A stretch of DNA of 64,000 nucleotides, taken from NCBI GenBank assembly GCA_963805405.1, contig CAWDUC010000007.1:102193-166192 (forward strand), written 5' to 3'. The translations under genes were made by a program, and so were the position numbers. This DNA comes from JAEUMG01 sp963805405 (GTDB lineage Bacteria; Pseudomonadota; Alphaproteobacteria; Rhizobiales; Aestuariivirgaceae). Position 1 is the stretch's first letter. Every line of letters begins with the position of its first letter. Positions 1 to 7,745 of the stretch are shown in pieces. The notes beneath the pieces are model-generated. The model saw only the letters and a list, made by a program, of their open reading frames with translations, was not told where the DNA came from and made no database searches.

Positions 1-59
1 CGATGCCGAGCTATCTCGGCGCGTCGCATCCCTCGCCTGATGCAATGGCAGGCGTTTAA
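1..59 (+). CDS. Possible C-terminal tail of an upstream gene (partial)
   Basis: A frame open from the window edge ends at the TAA at 57-59. It carries the residues SYLGASHPSPDAMAGV before the stop. The HPSP stretch resembles the C-terminal region of M48-type metalloproteases, but 18 residues cannot prove a family. It may also be a chance open frame. Confidence 0.25.
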   Translation, partial: MPSYLGASHPSPDAMAGV

Positions 60-294
60 GTACTTTAATTGTTAGTCGCAGTACATACTCTAGTTGGCTG
101 TGGGCAATAGAAATCTTGCCTACAAGCGCCAATACCCCTTGGTCACGAGGCAACGCAAAAAGGTTTGCCATTCTATTCCCACTCCTTCTTGTAATGCTAC
201 ATTAAGCCGGAAGAACGATGTGCCGTCGACCTAGCCTGTTATCTAATGAGTTGACTGTGCACAGGCATGGCAGTTTTCACCTTTTTTCTCGTCA
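60..294. other. Intergenic region, no gene seen
   Basis: These 235 bases are clearly less GC-rich than the flanking genes and have stops in all frames. I see no tRNA, repeat or strong promoter. It should hold the promoter of the metallo-beta-lactamase-fold gene that follows. Confidence 0.4.
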
Positions 295-1183
295 ATGATA
301 ATCTGGAACCTTTGCGATCGCATGTTGGATCAATTGCCCAAACCATCCCTCCCCCAGCCTGAGCGCGTCGCGGTCGATGACGACTGGTTCGAAGTCCTAA
401 AGTTCACCGATTATCTCTATGCCATCATGGAGCCGCGCCATTACGAGCACACGGTTTTGAACCTGCTCGTGGGCGAGACCCAAGCCATACTCATCGACAC
501 CGGCTGCGGAATCGGCAATCCGAAGGCGCTCGTCCAACAACTGACGCCGTTGCCGGTGACCGTCATCAACACGCACACGCATCTCGATCACCTCGGCGGC
601 AACAAGCAGTTCCGCGACATCATGATGTTCGATCATCCCCGCTCGCGCAGCATTGCGCAGGCGGGTGCGCCGCAGGAAACCCTGTTCTGGGAGCTCATCA
701 ACGACAAAGTCGGTGACGCCGCCATGGCCCAAGGGCTTCGAGCGCGACAAGGCGAGCCTGCCGCCCTTCCCCGTTTCGCGATGGTTGAAGCATGGCGAGA
801 CGATCGAACTCGGCGGCATCCGCCTCAAAGTATTGCACACGCCGGGCGAGGCGCCGGACCACATCTGCCTTTTGGATGAGACGCATCGTATATTGTTTTC
901 GGGCGACATCCTGCTCGAAGGCGCGGTGTGGTCGCATCTCGATGGCGGCGATGTCGGCGATTTGCGCGACAGCTATGAATTGCTGATGCGCCATTACGAC
1001 GAATTCGACTACCTGATGCCCTGCCACAACGCGCCATGCCAGGACAAGGACCTGTTGCCGCTTGCACTTGCCGGCGCCGAGACGGTTCTCGCCGGCACGA
1101 TGCAGCCGCAGCAGGGCGAAGATCCGTGGGGGCGCCATTTCAAGAAGTATGATTTCGGCCGCCTTGCGATCCTGACGCAATAG
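295..1183 (+). CDS. Metallo-beta-lactamase-fold hydrolase (frameshifted)
   Basis: The protein is an MBL-fold hydrolase of about 295 residues once one frameshift is repaired. The zinc-binding signature HTHLDH is at residues 94-99, and downstream ligands are visible as the Asp of FSGDIL and the His of PCHNAP in the second half. The frame changes near 735, where GCC-AAG-GGC appears to have gained a C, giving GCCCAAGGGC. Both halves align with one MBL protein, so I read it as a single gene. ATG 295 and ATG 322 are both possible starts; neither has a clear ribosome binding site. The substrate is unknown; the family includes lactonases, thioesterases and glyoxalase II-like enzymes. A metallopeptidase-like gene follows after 2 bases, so the two are probably co-transcribed. 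Confidence 0.75.
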
Positions 1184-1185
1184 CC

Positions 1186-1701
1186 ATGCGAATGCGCCCG
1201 CTCGCCGATGACGAGATCGCCCATGCCCGGGAAATCTTCGGCGCGGCGATCGACTATGGCGCGGTGCGCATCACGCGCGGAAGCCTGCTTGCGGCTTTCT
1301 CGGCGACCGCGCTGGGCAACCGGATCAACCTGCAGCCCATTCACTTCGCCGGCGATACGCTGGCACTGAGCGAAGCCGGCAGGAGCGTGCTGATCCACGA
1401 ATTGGCGCATGTCTGGCAGTATCAGCAAACGGGAATGCGCTATGCGATCTCGAGCCTGGCCGCGCAATTGCGGGCCTGGATCACGACCGGATCCAGGCGC
1501 CATGCCTATGATTGGCGCAAGGCGCTTGGAAAGCCCTGGAGGCATTGGAACGCCGAGCAGCAGGCGCAGTGCATCAGCGACTATGATGACGCTTTGCGAT
1601 GCATGAATGTCGGCAGGTCAGGTCCAATCGACGCCGAAACTCTCGCTATCGCGCGGAAACTGCTGGCCGAGCAATTGGCTGGCGCGCGGCTGCGTGCCTA
1701 G
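1186..1701 (+). CDS. HELAH-motif protein, vgr-related/zinc metallopeptidase-like
   Basis: A 171-residue protein with HELAHVWQYQ at residues 71-80, the HExxH zinc motif of metallopeptidases. The rest matches small alphaproteobacterial proteins often labelled vgr-related, with a Trp- and Arg-rich C-terminal half. No signal peptide or membrane segment is seen, so it is probably cytoplasmic. It lies 2 bases after the MBL-fold gene and its stop overlaps that of the convergent small gene at 1698-1886. Peptidase activity is an inference from the motif; no substrate can be proposed. Confidence 0.7.
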   Translation: MRMRPLADDEIAHAREIFGAAIDYGAVRITRGSLLAAFSATALGNRINLQPIHFAGDTLALSEAGRSVLIHELAHVWQYQQTGMRYAISSLAAQLRAWITTGSRRHAYDWRKALGKPWRHWNAEQQAQCISDYDDALRCMNVGRSGPIDAETLAIARKLLAEQLAGARLRA

Positions 1702-1886
1702 GCCGACATCTTGAGGCGAACCCCGATGCCGTTGGCGGCGCGCAGCACCGCATCGGCCAGTTCGGCATGGGCGATGTCGGGAAAGTCCTTCTGCAGAGAC
1801 GTCGCGACCTCGGCCGGATCGATGGCGCGATCGGCGACAAATGCATCCGATACGAAGCGGTAAACCTGTTCTTGAAGCGCCGACAT
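1698..1886 (-). CDS. Small helical protein of unknown function (62 aa)
   Basis: A 62-residue frame on the minus strand starts with ATG at 1886, 6 bases after a strong ribosome binding site (AAGGGAGG). The sequence is regular amphipathic helix (LQEQVYRFVSDAF, AELADAVLRAANGIG) with no Cys and no membrane segment. The clear ribosome site and the tail-to-tail stop overlap with the previous gene make it a likely real gene. I do not recognise the family. Confidence 0.55.
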   Translation of the reverse strand: MSALQEQVYRFVSDAFVADRAIDPAEVATSLQKDFPDIAHAELADAVLRAANGIGVRLKMSA

Positions 1887-2118
1887 ATGCGCCTCCCTTG
1901 GCTTGCCATGCGAGCGGGAGTGCAACGTGTGTCTCTCAGCCGCCGGTGCTCCTCGATGCACGAACCGGCGATATCGCGAAATTGCGCGAATCGCCGGACG
2001 ATGGCAAGGCCGGACAGAATCGCAACGGGGAAATTTTTTGTGATGCCGGTTTGAACCGAAGCACCTTGAAACCGTAAGCCCTTGGGGGCAGTCCTCAAGA
2101 GCAAACGGGCCGCTCAGC

Positions 2119-2292
2119 ATGACTACGGGTAAAAAGCAAAATGACGAGACCGGCAAGAAGCCGGAATCAGCGCCGGACAAGAAGCCGGAAGCCGCAGGCG
2201 ATCCCCTGGCCGAGCTGATCGACAATTTCGGTGACGAAGTCGAGCCTGTCGTGCCCGAGGACGATGCCGGGAGTGGCGAGCAGGGGAAGTAG
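2119..2292 (+). CDS. Small charged protein of unknown function (57 aa)
   Basis: This 57-residue frame starts with ATG 2119. The first half is Lys/Pro/Glu-rich with repeated KKPE units, and the second half is acidic (LAELIDNFGDEVEPVV). Composition suggests a disordered tail with one short helix. The ribosome binding site is weak. It could be a real small protein upstream of the GlxA-type regulator, or a chance frame. No function is assigned. Confidence 0.4.
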   Translation: MTTGKKQNDETGKKPESAPDKKPEAAGDPLAELIDNFGDEVEPVVPEDDAGSGEQGK

Positions 2293-2357
2293 GACTGGCA
2301 GGAATCGTCGGTTGATTGTCCTTTCGGCCAGCGCCGATCAGCGGCATGAAAGGCACC

Positions 2358-3347
2358 ATGAAAGCCAGCCGCAAGATCGCGATCCTCGTTTTCGACGATG
2401 TCGAACTGCTCGACATAGCCGGGCCGCATGATGTCTTTGCGACCGCCGCCGCCCTCAGCGAGGCGACACCGTCGATCTATGACGTCGTGACGGTCGCTCC
2501 GAAGGCCGGCATGGTCAAAAGTTCCTCCGGGCTGCCCTTCCAGCCGGGCCTCGAACTGTCGAGCCTCAGGGCCGCCGATACATTCCTGATCGCCGGGGGC
2601 GCCGGCATCCACGCGCTTTGCGAGGATCAAAGGATGATCGCCTGGCTGAAGCGATCGGCGCCGAAATTCCGCCGCCTGGGCTCGATCTGCACCGGCGCCT
2701 TCCTGCTCGCCGCGGCCGGGATGCTCGAAGGCCGCCGCGCCGTGACGCACTGGAACTGGTGCGACCGGTTGTCGGCGCGGCATCCCCAGACGGAAGTCGA
2801 GCGCGACCCGATCTTCATCAACGACAAGGGGGTGTGGAGCTCGGCCGGCGTCACCGCCGGGATCGACATGGCGCTCGCCATGATCGAGGAGGATCACGGG
2901 GCGAAGCTCGCGCTGCGCACCGCACAGGAACTCGTCGTGTTCCGCAAGCGGCCGGGCGGGCAATCGCAATTCGGCGCCGATCTGGCGCTCAAGGCAGCAC
3001 TTTCACCGCCGCTCGACGGCTTGCGCGACTGGATGCTCGGCCATCTCGATGCCGATCTTTCGGTGACCGCCTTGGCGGCACGCGCCGGCATGAGCCCGCG
3101 CAATTTCGCCCGCCTCTTCCACAAGACCGCGCGCCTGAGCCCGGCAAAATTCGTGGAACTGGCGCGCCTCGAAGCGGCGCGGCGCAGGCTCGAAGCATCG
3201 GCCGACGGGATCGAGCGCGTCGCCGCCCAATGCGGCTTTGCGAGCGCCGATGTCATGGCCCGCGCCATGACCCGCCGGCTCGGCGTCACGCCCGGCGACT
3301 ACCGCCGCCGCTTCAATTCGACCTGGCACGACAGTCTCGAAGCCTGA
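2358..3347 (+). CDS. GlxA-family transcriptional regulator (DJ-1/PfpI + AraC HTH)
   Basis: A 329-residue regulator. Residues 5-175 form a DJ-1/PfpI-type domain with Cys111 in the SICTGAF nucleophile-elbow position. Residues about 225-325 hold two AraC-type helix-turn-helices (LSVTALAARAGMSPRNFARLFHK, then a second near ADVMARAMTRRLG). Such proteins activate catabolic genes; the glycine betaine regulator GbdR and arginine regulator ArgR of pseudomonads are of this type. I prefer ATG 2358 because GAAAGG lies just upstream; ATG 2346 is in frame. A stand-alone DJ-1 protein follows after 13 bases, so the pair is probably an operon. The effector is unknown. Confidence 0.88.
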   Translation: MKASRKIAILVFDDVELLDIAGPHDVFATAAALSEATPSIYDVVTVAPKAGMVKSSSGLPFQPGLELSSLRAADTFLIAGGAGIHALCEDQRMIAWLKRSAPKFRRLGSICTGAFLLAAAGMLEGRRAVTHWNWCDRLSARHPQTEVERDPIFINDKGVWSSAGVTAGIDMALAMIEEDHGAKLALRTAQELVVFRKRPGGQSQFGADLALKAALSPPLDGLRDWMLGHLDADLSVTALAARAGMSPRNFARLFHKTARLSPAKFVELARLEAARRRLEASADGIERVAAQCGFASADVMARAMTRRLGVTPGDYRRRFNSTWHDSLEA

Positions 3348-3360
3348 CGGAGCTCATGCG

Positions 3361-3982
3361 ATGACCGATGCAATACTGCAGGCGCGCCTGCGCGAACGGC
3401 CTTTGCGGGTTGCGATCCTGCTCTTCCCCGATGTCGAGGTGCTCGATTTTGCGGGGCCCTTCGAGGTTTTCTCGGTGGCGGGGCGGATACATGAGGGAGC
3501 GCCATTCGAGGTTTCAACGATTGCCGCGCGGAAGGAACCCGTGCGCGCAAGGCATGGTTTGATGGTGATTCCATCGCATGATTTCGACGATGCGCCGGAG
3601 GCCGATATCCTGATCGTGCCGGGCGGCGTCATGACGGCGCCACTTGGCTCTCCCGAGACGCTCGCCTGGGTAGCGCGGCAATCGGCAAAGGCGCCGCTGA
3701 CCGCCTCGGTCTGCACCGGCGCGTTCGTGCTGGCGAAGCTGGGGCTTCTCGACGGAAGGCGCGCGACGACGCATTGGGAGGATATTGCCGAACTGCGCGC
3801 CGGCTATCCGCATCTCGACATTCTGGAGAACGCGAAATTCGTCGACACCGGCGCTATTGTTACTTCAGCAGGGATATCGGCCGGTATCGCGATGAGCCTG
3901 CATCTCGTCTCCCGAATGCTGGGGCTCGCCGCCGCTGCAGGCTACCGCAAGGCAGATGGAGTATGAATGGCGGCCGCGGTGA
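3361..3982 (+). CDS. DJ-1/PfpI family protein (frameshift near the C-terminus)
   Basis: A DJ-1/PfpI protein of about 206 residues with Cys118 in ASVCTGAFVLA and the ATTHWE stretch typical of the GlxA-associated subgroup. The first frame stops at 3966 with an atypical tail. The neighbouring frame reads QATARQMEYEWRPR and stops at 3982, which is the ending expected for this family, so one base is probably lost near 3930-3943. It resembles the N-terminal half of the preceding GlxA-type regulator and is likely co-transcribed with it. A hydratase or amidase-like role is possible but unproven. Confidence 0.8.
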
Positions 3983-3989
3983 TCGCCAA

Positions 3990-4922
3990 TCAACGGCCCC
4001 GCGCGGTATTGGCGATTGCCTTCTGCTTTTCGAAATCGGCGCGCCGGCGGGCGATCTCATCCACCGAGAGAAGCGCGATATTGGCATAGTCCAATTTCCA
4101 CGCCGGATCATCGCTCCACCGCAACGGATTTTGCACCGTGGTGCGCGGCGCGAAAGCACGCTCCAGCAAGGCCAGCGCGAGTTCGAGCGTCCGATCCTGG
4201 CTGGCTGTATCATGCGGCCGGCCCGCCGCATTGCCGAGCGGGAAATCGGAAAAGACAAAGCGCGGCACGCCTACATGTTCGACGATGTCTTTCGCGCAGC
4301 CCATGACGACGGTCGCGATGCCGGCGGTTTCCAACGCGCGCGCCGCAAGGCTCACGCTTTGATGGCAGACGGGGCAATTGCCGAGCAGCAATGCCGCGTC
4401 GACCTTGTCCGCAAGACAACGCGAAACGATCTCCGGGCAATCGGTCTCGATCGTCACGCGATGGCTGCGATTGGTGGGAAGGCCGTGGAAATGCCGGGCG
4501 ATCTCGCCGATCCGGCCCGCTTGCAGAGCGCGGCGCAAGGCATGGAGCGGAAAGTACGAATTCTGATCCTTCGCTGTCGTGTGTTTGCGGTCGATCGACA
4601 CATGCGAGATCCGCAGATCGGGTTCGCTGTCGCTCGTCGCGGAATAGACGGTGAAGAATTTCGCCGCGGCATTATAGGGCGCGCCCGGCCCCTGGTCGCC
4701 CTTGTCGGGCTGGTAGGGCGCCGCGGTGGTGATGAGGGCGATGCGCGCTTTGGCGAGCGGCTTGCGCAATGGTGCAAACGGCACATCCGCATAATGCGAC
4801 CATTCATAAGGCGCGCCAAAGCCGAGGCCTTGATAATAATCGCGCGTGCGCTGCATATAAGCGATCGGCGCGTCGATGTCGGCCGCAAATCCGAATGCGT
4901 CAGCGCGTGATGGATCGGTCAT
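3990..4922 (-). CDS. Glycine/proline reductase (GrdB/PrdB)-like protein, Cys form
   Basis: A 310-residue protein related to the selenoprotein B component of glycine, betaine, sarcosine and D-proline reductases. Recognisable blocks are KDQNSYFPLHALRRAL (residues 118-132), GNCPVCHQSVSLAARALETAGI (181-202) and FSDFPLGNAAGRPHD (224-238). In the clostridial enzymes the CxxC position is a Sec-x-x-Cys redox pair read from UGA; here it is Cys183-Pro-Val-Cys186, with TGC for both Cys codons. Aerobic proteobacteria carry such Cys forms with unknown substrates. No GrdA, GrdC or thioredoxin partner is nearby, so reductase activity on glycine is not implied. It is convergent with the DJ-1 gene and divergent from the lysozyme-inhibitor gene. 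Confidence 0.75.
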   Translation of the reverse strand: MTDPSRADAFGFAADIDAPIAYMQRTRDYYQGLGFGAPYEWSHYADVPFAPLRKPLAKARIALITTAAPYQPDKGDQGPGAPYNAAAKFFTVYSATSDSEPDLRISHVSIDRKHTTAKDQNSYFPLHALRRALQAGRIGEIARHFHGLPTNRSHRVTIETDCPEIVSRCLADKVDAALLLGNCPVCHQSVSLAARALETAGIATVVMGCAKDIVEHVGVPRFVFSDFPLGNAAGRPHDTASQDRTLELALALLERAFAPRTTVQNPLRWSDDPAWKLDYANIALLSVDEIARRRADFEKQKAIANTARGR

Positions 4923-5024
4923 CGCGCCAGTCTACCAGTCTCCATCATGTCAGCGAAGATACTGTCGAAATTGACACCGCGCATGCTGTCGACGCAGAGT
5001 TCGGGAGCTTTTGGGAGGACCAGC

Positions 5025-5651
5025 ATGGCAATTGTCAGGCTCTGCATTCCAGCGATCGCATGCGCGATTTTGCTGTCGCCGGCGGCCTTCGCCGCGAAGA
5101 CGAGCTTCGATTGCAGCAAGGCGACGCAGAAGATCGAAAAGCTGGTTTGCGGCGATGATCAACTGGCGGGGTTCGACCGCACGCTCGCCGATGATTTCAA
5201 GAAGGCGATGGGTCAGATCACGCCCGAGGACCAGAAGGACCTGCGCACGACGCAAGCCGCGTGGATCAAAAGCCGCAATGCCTGCGGCAAGGATGCCGAT
5301 CCCAAGGCTTGCGCGCTGCAGAGCTACAAGACGCGCATCGCGATCCTTGGCGCGAAATACGGTTTTGCGGCGGTGTCGACCGGCACCTTTCTTTTCGCCT
5401 GCGATGACGCGGCGAAGTCGAGTTTCTACGCAACCTTCTTCGAGACCGACCCCGCGACAATGAATCTCGTGACCCAGCCGCCCTTGCCGGAAAAAGCCGA
5501 GACATTGGTCGAGGGCATGTCAGGTTCGGGCGCGCGGTATGAAGGACCGGGCGGCATTGTCTTCTGGAACAAGGGCAATGACGCCATGGTCGAGTGGCCG
5601 GCGGGCACTGATTTCAACTGCTCGACGGACGGGAAGACAATCGGTGATTAA
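5025..5651 (+). CDS. Secreted lysozyme inhibitor, LprI N-domain fused to MliC domain
   Basis: A 208-residue exported protein. A signal peptide spans residues 1-24, ending at AFAA. The first mature half (FDCSKATQKIEKLVCG to ACALQSYKTRI) is the Cys-rich LprI/DUF1311 domain. The second half (FLFACDD to DFNCS) matches MliC, the inhibitor of C-type lysozyme. Both families are linked to blocking lysozyme in the cell envelope, and here they share one chain. ATG 5025 is chosen because GGGAGG lies 7 bases upstream and the signal peptide begins there. The stop overlaps the convergent hpt stop by 4 bases. Confidence 0.8.
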   Translation: MAIVRLCIPAIACAILLSPAAFAAKTSFDCSKATQKIEKLVCGDDQLAGFDRTLADDFKKAMGQITPEDQKDLRTTQAAWIKSRNACGKDADPKACALQSYKTRIAILGAKYGFAAVSTGTFLFACDDAAKSSFYATFFETDPATMNLVTQPPLPEKAETLVEGMSGSGARYEGPGGIVFWNKGNDAMVEWPAGTDFNCSTDGKTIGD

Positions 5652-6200
5652 GTCGGCCTGAGCACATGCCCGACGAAGGGCAGTTCGCGGAACTGGTGCG
5701 CCATGTCCATGCCGTAGCCGACGACGAATTTGTCGGGGCAGACGAAGCCGCGGAAATCCGCCTCGATATCGGCGGCGAGATGGCCGGGCTTTTCCAGAAG
5801 CACCGCCGTCAGGACACGTTTTGCGCCGCGCGCGGCGATCAGGTCCTTGGCATAGGCAAGCGTGCGGCCCGAATTCGAGAATATCGTCGATGAGCAGCAC
5901 GTCGCGCTCGCGCACATCCGCCTCGATGTCGCGCAGCACTTCGACGCGGCCCGAGGAGCGCGTCCCCTTGCGGTAGCTCGCCAGCATCATGAAATCGATC
6001 TCCGGCGACAATTGCGCACGATGCATGGCGCGGATGAGATCGGCGGCAAAGACGAAGCTGCCCTTCAAAACCGGCACGACCAAAAGGCGATGCGGCTTCT
6101 TCACCGCGATGTCGCGCGCGATCTCCTGGGTACGTCGGGCGATCTCGTCTTCGGAAAACAGGACGGCGATGTCGTGGCCGTCAATATGGATTGCGCTCAT
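5648..6200 (-). CDS. hpt: Hypoxanthine phosphoribosyltransferase (frameshifted)
   Basis: A purine salvage enzyme converting hypoxanthine or guanine plus PRPP to IMP or GMP. The N-terminal block VPVLKGSFVFAADLIRAM and the PRPP loop LLIDDIL are present. The reading frame breaks just after that loop, near 5875: GAATTCGGGCCGCAC stands where the family requires GAATCGGGCCGCAC (ESGRT), so one T is extra. The second frame continues with SGRTLAYAKDLIAARG and ends with the usual VGYGMDMAHQFRELPFVG stretch. Total length about 183 residues is normal. It overlaps the upstream zinc-ribbon gene by 4 bases (6197-6200), so the two are one operon. Confidence 0.88.
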
Positions 6201-6898
6201 GGCGCGGCATTTGAGCCGATTTCATCCAGCCGGGCAAAGCGTATTTCGACCTTCTGGGCGGCCTCGGGTGGCGAGGCGACGCGCGTCGAGAAGGTCGTGG
6301 CTTCGCCGGGCCGCAACGGCCGCAGGGCGGATTCGACCGTCCAGGCGTAAAGCTCGCCCTCGTTCGGGCTCCTGAGGCCAAACCGCAGGGCGGGGACCTT
6401 GCGATCCACGTCGGAGACATTGACGATCTCGCCTTTGATGGCGAGGACACGCACGCCATCGACGATTACATGCTCCTGCTGCACGCGGCGCACTTCGAGC
6501 CCGTAGATATTGACCCTGATTCCGGCTTTCTCGTACAGCCGCGCCGCGGCGGGCGCCGCCCGCACCACCATGTCGGGATAGAAAGAGAGGAACAGGACGG
6601 GAAGGATCAGTCCGGCGGCAAAGCAGGCCCAGGCGCGGCGCTCGGCGATCGCCCTGCGACGATTGACGATGAAGGCTTCACGCGCGAGCTGCGAGGCCTC
6701 GATCAACCTCTCGGCTTCACGATCACTCTCCGAATAGCGTCCCTGGATCGGTGACGGCGAGACGTCAATGACCTGAACGGCGCGACCCTCGATCCAGCGA
6801 TAGCCGCAGGCGCGACAGCGGACCGACATGCCATCCTGGCCCAAATGCTGGTCCGGCATCTCATAGCGGGTTGCGCAGGAAGGACAGCTCACTATCAT
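6197..6898 (-). CDS. MJ0042-type zinc-ribbon membrane protein
   Basis: A 233-residue protein. Residues 1-35 form an MJ0042 zinc ribbon with Cys5, Cys8, Cys28 and Cys31. A single membrane segment (CFAAGLILPVLFLSFYPD) lies near residues 90-110, and the C-terminal half is a DUF3426-like extracytoplasmic domain containing NVSDVDRKVPALRF. Such genes are found beside ftsE in many Rhizobiales. It is divergent from ftsE across a 184-base region carrying a CtrA-type site. The function is unknown; a role linked to the envelope or division is suggested only by position. Confidence 0.75.
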   Translation of the reverse strand: MIVSCPSCATRYEMPDQHLGQDGMSVRCRACGYRWIEGRAVQVIDVSPSPIQGRYSESDREAERLIEASQLAREAFIVNRRRAIAERRAWACFAAGLILPVLFLSFYPDMVVRAAPAAARLYEKAGIRVNIYGLEVRRVQQEHVIVDGVRVLAIKGEIVNVSDVDRKVPALRFGLRSPNEGELYAWTVESALRPLRPGEATTFSTRVASPPEAAQKVEIRFARLDEIGSNAAP

Positions 6899-6953
6899 TT
6901 TCGTGCCTTGAGCGATTCGGCCGTAGCGGGGTTCGAGGTCCGGGCCGGCCGTC

Positions 6954-6991
6954 GTTAAGCTTAACGTCCAACAGGGTTAATGAAGTGTTAA
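6954..6991. promoter_or_regulatory. CtrA-type site and palindrome in the ftsE promoter region
   Basis: TTAA at 6977-6980 and TTAA at 6988-6991 are separated by exactly 7 bases (TGAAGTG), the full CtrA consensus of alphaproteobacteria. Just upstream, 6954-6965 is a perfect 12-base palindrome GTTAAGCTTAAC. The region lies between the divergent zinc-ribbon gene and ftsE and is AT-rich relative to its surroundings. Control of ftsEX by the cell-cycle regulator CtrA is inferred. Confidence 0.6.
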
Positions 6992-7082
6992 GCGACTGGC
7001 GCGATCTTCAACGCCGGGCCGCCACAAAGGTGACATGCGCCGTCGCGAGGCTTGAACGCGGCGAAGCGAGGAGACCGGACTC

Positions 7083-7745
7083 TTGGTACGACTGGATAAT
7101 GTGGGTCTGCGCTACGGCCACGGGCCGGAAGTGCTGAAAGACGTTTCCTTTCGCCTCGCGCCGGGCGAGTTCCGCTTCCTCACCGGGCCGTCGGGCGCCG
7201 GCAAGATCCTCGCTTCTGCGCCTGCTGTTCCTCGGCGCTGCGCCCGACCCGCGGACTCATCAACCTCTTCGGCCAGGACGTCACGGCGGTGAAGCGACGC
7301 GAACTGCCATCATTGCGGCGGCGCATCGGCGTCGTCTTCCAGGACTTCCGCCTGCTCGATCACTTGACCACCTATGACAATGTCGCGCTCCCCTTGCGCA
7401 TCGTCGGCGCGCGCGAAAGCGCCTATCGCGAGCGACGTGATGGAGCTTCTGAGCTGGGTCGGGCTTGCCGACCAGGCACGCGCATTTCCGCCGGTTCTCT
7501 CAGGCGGCGAGAAGCAGCGCGCCGCGATTGCCCGCGCCGTGATCGCCAAGCCGGAATTGCTGCTTGCCGACGAGCCGACCGGCAACGTCGATCCCGCCCT
7601 CGCCAACCGACTGTTGCGGCTCTTCGTTGAATTGAACCGCCTCGGCACCACGGTGCTGATCGCCACCCATGACACGCACCTGATCCAGCAATCGCGCCTG
7701 CCGGTGTACCGGCTCGAGCGCGGCGAATTGAGAGAGGCGGCATGA
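7083..7745 (+). CDS. ftsE: Cell division ATP-binding protein FtsE (three frameshifts)
   Basis: FtsE is the ATPase of the FtsEX complex, which couples the Z-ring to periplasmic peptidoglycan hydrolases. Repaired, the gene gives about 220 residues: Walker A GPSGAGK, INLFGQDV, FQDFRLLDHLTTYDNVALPL, signature LSGGEKQR, Walker B LLLADEPTGN and the switch THD. Frames change near 7207 (after GAGK), near 7235 (GCGCCCGACC where GCGCCGACC is expected) and near 7430 (between ESAYR and SDVMELL). The start is TTG 7083 giving VRLDNVGLRYG. It overlaps ftsX by 4 bases. The order ftsE-ftsX-acyltransferase is common in Rhizobiales. Confidence 0.9.

Noticed and set aside
1698..2969. 423-residue minus-strand frame
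   Set aside because: Only the last 62 residues look like a real protein with a ribosome site. The rest is antisense to the GlxA-type regulator.
4370..4390. In-frame UGA selenocysteine in the GrdB-like gene
   Set aside because: The CxxC codons are both TGC and there is no in-frame TGA, so no Sec insertion is needed.
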